Source of the DNA: Apricaphanius iberus
Lineage: Eukaryota > Chordata > Actinopteri > Cyprinodontiformes > Aphaniidae
Reading direction: 5' to 3'
Assembly (NCBI GenBank): GCA_028564705.1
Contig: JAPXFQ010002814.1
Span: 2,046,001 to 2,110,000, forward strand
Length of the DNA: 64,000 nucleotides
Below, one piece after another: positions 61,707 through 64,000 of the stretch. The notes beneath the pieces are model-generated. The model worked only from the letters and a program-made list of their open reading frames with translations, was not told the origin of the DNA and did no database searches. Position 1 is the first letter of the stretch. Every line of letters starts with the position of its first letter. The position numbers and the translations under genes were made by a program.

Positions 61707-61850
61707 TCAGATATCCTCTGTTGTTCCTCCCCTCTCTGTGTGGAAAACATGGAGGGTCTGTGCCGCATGGTCAGCCCAGTGGATGAGCTCCAACAGCACG
61801 CGGTAGGTCCACACTTTGAGGCCAAAAATTCCTCCGCCGCCATCTACTTC
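61707..61850 (-). CDS. Likely terminal coding exon of an unidentified gene
   Basis: On the minus strand a pyrimidine-rich tract and CTAG acceptor are followed by 47 codons and a stop: EVDGGGGIFGLKVWTYRVLL, then ELIHWADHAAQTLHVFHTER, then GGTTEDI. The composition is protein-like (aromatic and hydrophobic, no low complexity), unlike the surrounding DNA. The ATG-started frame at 61843 is out of this frame. I do not recognise the family. Upstream exons would lie beyond 61852; none is visible up to 64000, so they are probably outside the window. Phase 0 at the acceptor is assumed. Confidence 0.45.
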   Translation of the reverse strand, partial: EVDGGGGIFGLKVWTYRVLLELIHWADHAAQTLHVFHTERGGTTEDI

Positions 61851-61852
61851 CT

Positions 61853-64000
61853 AGACAGAGGAGAGAAGAAAAACAAAGCATCACATCTCTGTCAGTAGGC
61901 AGAGGCAGTGCAAAGGAATCGTTCTGCGTTTGGATCATATTAAAGAAATAAAACAAAAATTCCATCTTGTTATGAATCTGTAAAGCTACATGAGCTTACC
62001 AACTCTGGGTTATATCAACAGGCTCTAGGTTACTGGATAATATCACTTCTATTTATTCAAAACGCATCAGAAAATACTAGTTACAGTGGAGAAATCCAAC
62101 CTCAACAGTACAAAAACCCAGCAGACTGCACATTTATTATTAAAGGGATATTTAACCCTAAATAAATTTAATATGTTGCCGTCTTCCCCAGATTTCCGTG
62201 AGAAAAAAACAGTTTGTGACCAACCCAGTCATTCTTCTAATCTGACACCAGTCTGTTTGCTTCATTTTAGGCCGGGAATATACTCACTTTTAATTGCATG
62301 TAAGCGTGTTTATCATGGCTGCCTCAAGCAGCTCGTGTTTGCTTGAAGCATCATTTGTGCTCATCCTCTAAAATTAACACAACATGTCCGCACATTCACC
62401 ACTAGGGGAAGTGTAGAGCGATATTTGACAAGCTGTAGGTACGCAAGGTCAGTGGTGGCAAAAGCAGTACGAAAACAAGCAATGATAGCAGTAAATTTGG
62501 TCTTACCATTGACTATAAATACAATGGACTAACCCTCAGGTGACGTCACCCAGAGGTTTCTGAAGAGCAGAAAATGAAGCCAACTGGGCGGTTCCCTCCA
62601 CCGCCATCTTGTGCGCGTCACTCACCTCGTCACTCTCATATCTTTGGTCATGTAGGTTCATCCCGCTGCCATAACTCCATCAAAAGGAACATTGATTTAT
62701 GTTCTGCAAATGTTTTATTCGCAAGGAATCTCTGTCTTTGAGTAGAGAAACTTCTTGTATGCTCCGTCTGGCATAAATATTCAATGTATACAGGAGTAAC
62801 TCTCTCTCCTCTCTCTCTAACTCTCTCTGCTCATGCATGTAAAAGGGTTATTCCGAACATTTCAGAAACCTGAATAGTGACCTTAACCCGGCGATAACCG
62901 GAATTTTGGCAGCATGTAAATGTAGTCACTGATTAGACACACAGATGGAATGATGACGAGGGGAGGGAGTGAATGGGGCAGCAGGACAGCTTCCGTTGGT
63001 TCAAGTTTGCTTCATCAGATGTTTAAAGTTTGGTAAATTGTTCTATTATCTAAAACAACGTAAATCTTCTCCTGAACTTTGTCCTTGACCTGTTTGTTGT
63101 GTTCCTTGAGTTTTAACATCCAGTTTGCGCTCTAACAATTATTTTGACAACTGTATTTAAGTCGAAATTCAAAAATCCAAAAATTGGCAAAGAGGTGGAG
63201 CTGAGAGTGGCGCTGTGAGGCTGGGGGCGGAGGGTTGACGCTCCGAGCTGACATAGCTACATGCTAGTCAGAAGCTAAGTGAAGCTAATGTAGGCTACAG
63301 CGGGTTTCAGCCAGAACACTCTTGCCCTTTTCCACTAGGGTCGCTTTAGACCCAGAAACATCGAGGGGGAACACATACAGTATCAATATAACAAGACCCG
63401 AATGGGTTTGGTCACTACTGCCTAAAACGATTGTTTACATTAGCATCTCAGAAGCACAGTAGAGGGCTTAGCTTAACAACACCTCCAGCAAAAGGCAGTC
63501 ACAGATTCATCATGACAACACTGATCCTCTCAGAACTTAAAAGACTTCTGACTCACCTCACATCTCTCAGACATCCATTAGTTCATGCCTCCAGCTCCTG
63601 ATCTGTGTTCCTCACGCCAGTACCGATCTAACCAGCAATCATCCAGTCGGTCGACAGTCCGACTCTATAGTCTTCCAGTCACCGCGGCTTCTCGGTCCTA
63701 CCGATGTTGCTGCTCTGCCGCTACCTAACCGGTCTCCTGCTCTAACCCACGTGCAGAAAGAGATAACAGCTCCGATCTGAGCTCCATTCCTCTTGGCGAG
63801 CTGACAGAAATTCTCCAGCCCCCTACTGCTGGCAAACCTTCATCCCGTATAAAGCCTTCCTCGAACCACAGACACCTTTGACGGTCTGTTACTGTAATCA
63901 ATACCACAGCAAGCCATCTTTGTCCAATAACTGCAAATTAACATTCAAAACCAAATAAAAACTGCAGAGGCAATTGATAGTGTAGTTCAGCAACGGCCGA
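61853..64000. other. Repeat-like right end of the window
   Basis: Contains stretches that look transposon-derived: GGTGACGTCACCCAGAGGTT with GCCAACTGGGCGGTTCCCTC (about 62530-62610) and CATGTAAAAGGGTTATTCCG (about 62836). No exon could be supported. Confidence 0.35.

Overview
The window looks like a stretch of ray-finned (teleost) fish nuclear DNA. Genes are split by GT-AG introns, background is AT-rich, and the intervening DNA is full of fish-type transposon debris (Tc1/mariner, hAT and other MITEs, RTE and L2-like LINE tails ending in GGAT repeats, microsatellites). No bacterial-style operon, rRNA, tRNA or CRISPR array was seen. All gene models below were built by reading splice sites by eye and checking that the reading phase carries through every junction; none is backed by transcript data.

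Layout. (1) 1-4191, minus: nine exons of a TPR protein best matched to TTC31, running off the left edge inside its TPR. A dead Tc1 element sits in its largest intron. (2) 6337-15734, minus: a complete mfsd8 (CLN7) gene, 12 coding exons, 507 aa, a lysosomal membrane transporter. Its introns hold a large foldback and several MITEs. (3) 19262-24471 and 30683-36705, plus: two tandem butyrophilin-like genes (leader, Ig V domain, Ig C-like domain, TM, short cytoplasmic exons, PRY-SPRY/B30.2), each ending in a coding tandem repeat of 17 residues. A 1,461-bp hAT-type element with an 8-bp target duplication has landed in the last codons of copy 2 and supplies its new stop. Downstream are two orphan duplicates of the repeat-bearing exon end (38354-39203) and, at about 41610-42430, a decayed third copy. 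(4) 39204-45950: transposon-rich spacer. (5) 45951-57294, minus: an 8-exon, 929-aa gene joining a partial SET-like segment, an acidic tract, one C2H2-type zinc finger, a degenerate tyrosine-recombinase-like (Crypton-like) domain, an AT-hook and a C-terminal basic/aromatic module. It looks like a domesticated transposase gene and is the most novel locus here. (6) 57295-64000: mostly repeats, with one likely terminal coding exon of an unidentified minus-strand gene at 61707-61850.

The genes do not form one pathway. The coherent stories are local birth, homogenisation and transposon editing of a butyrophilin-like receptor cluster, and a transposon-derived putative chromatin or DNA-binding protein next to it.
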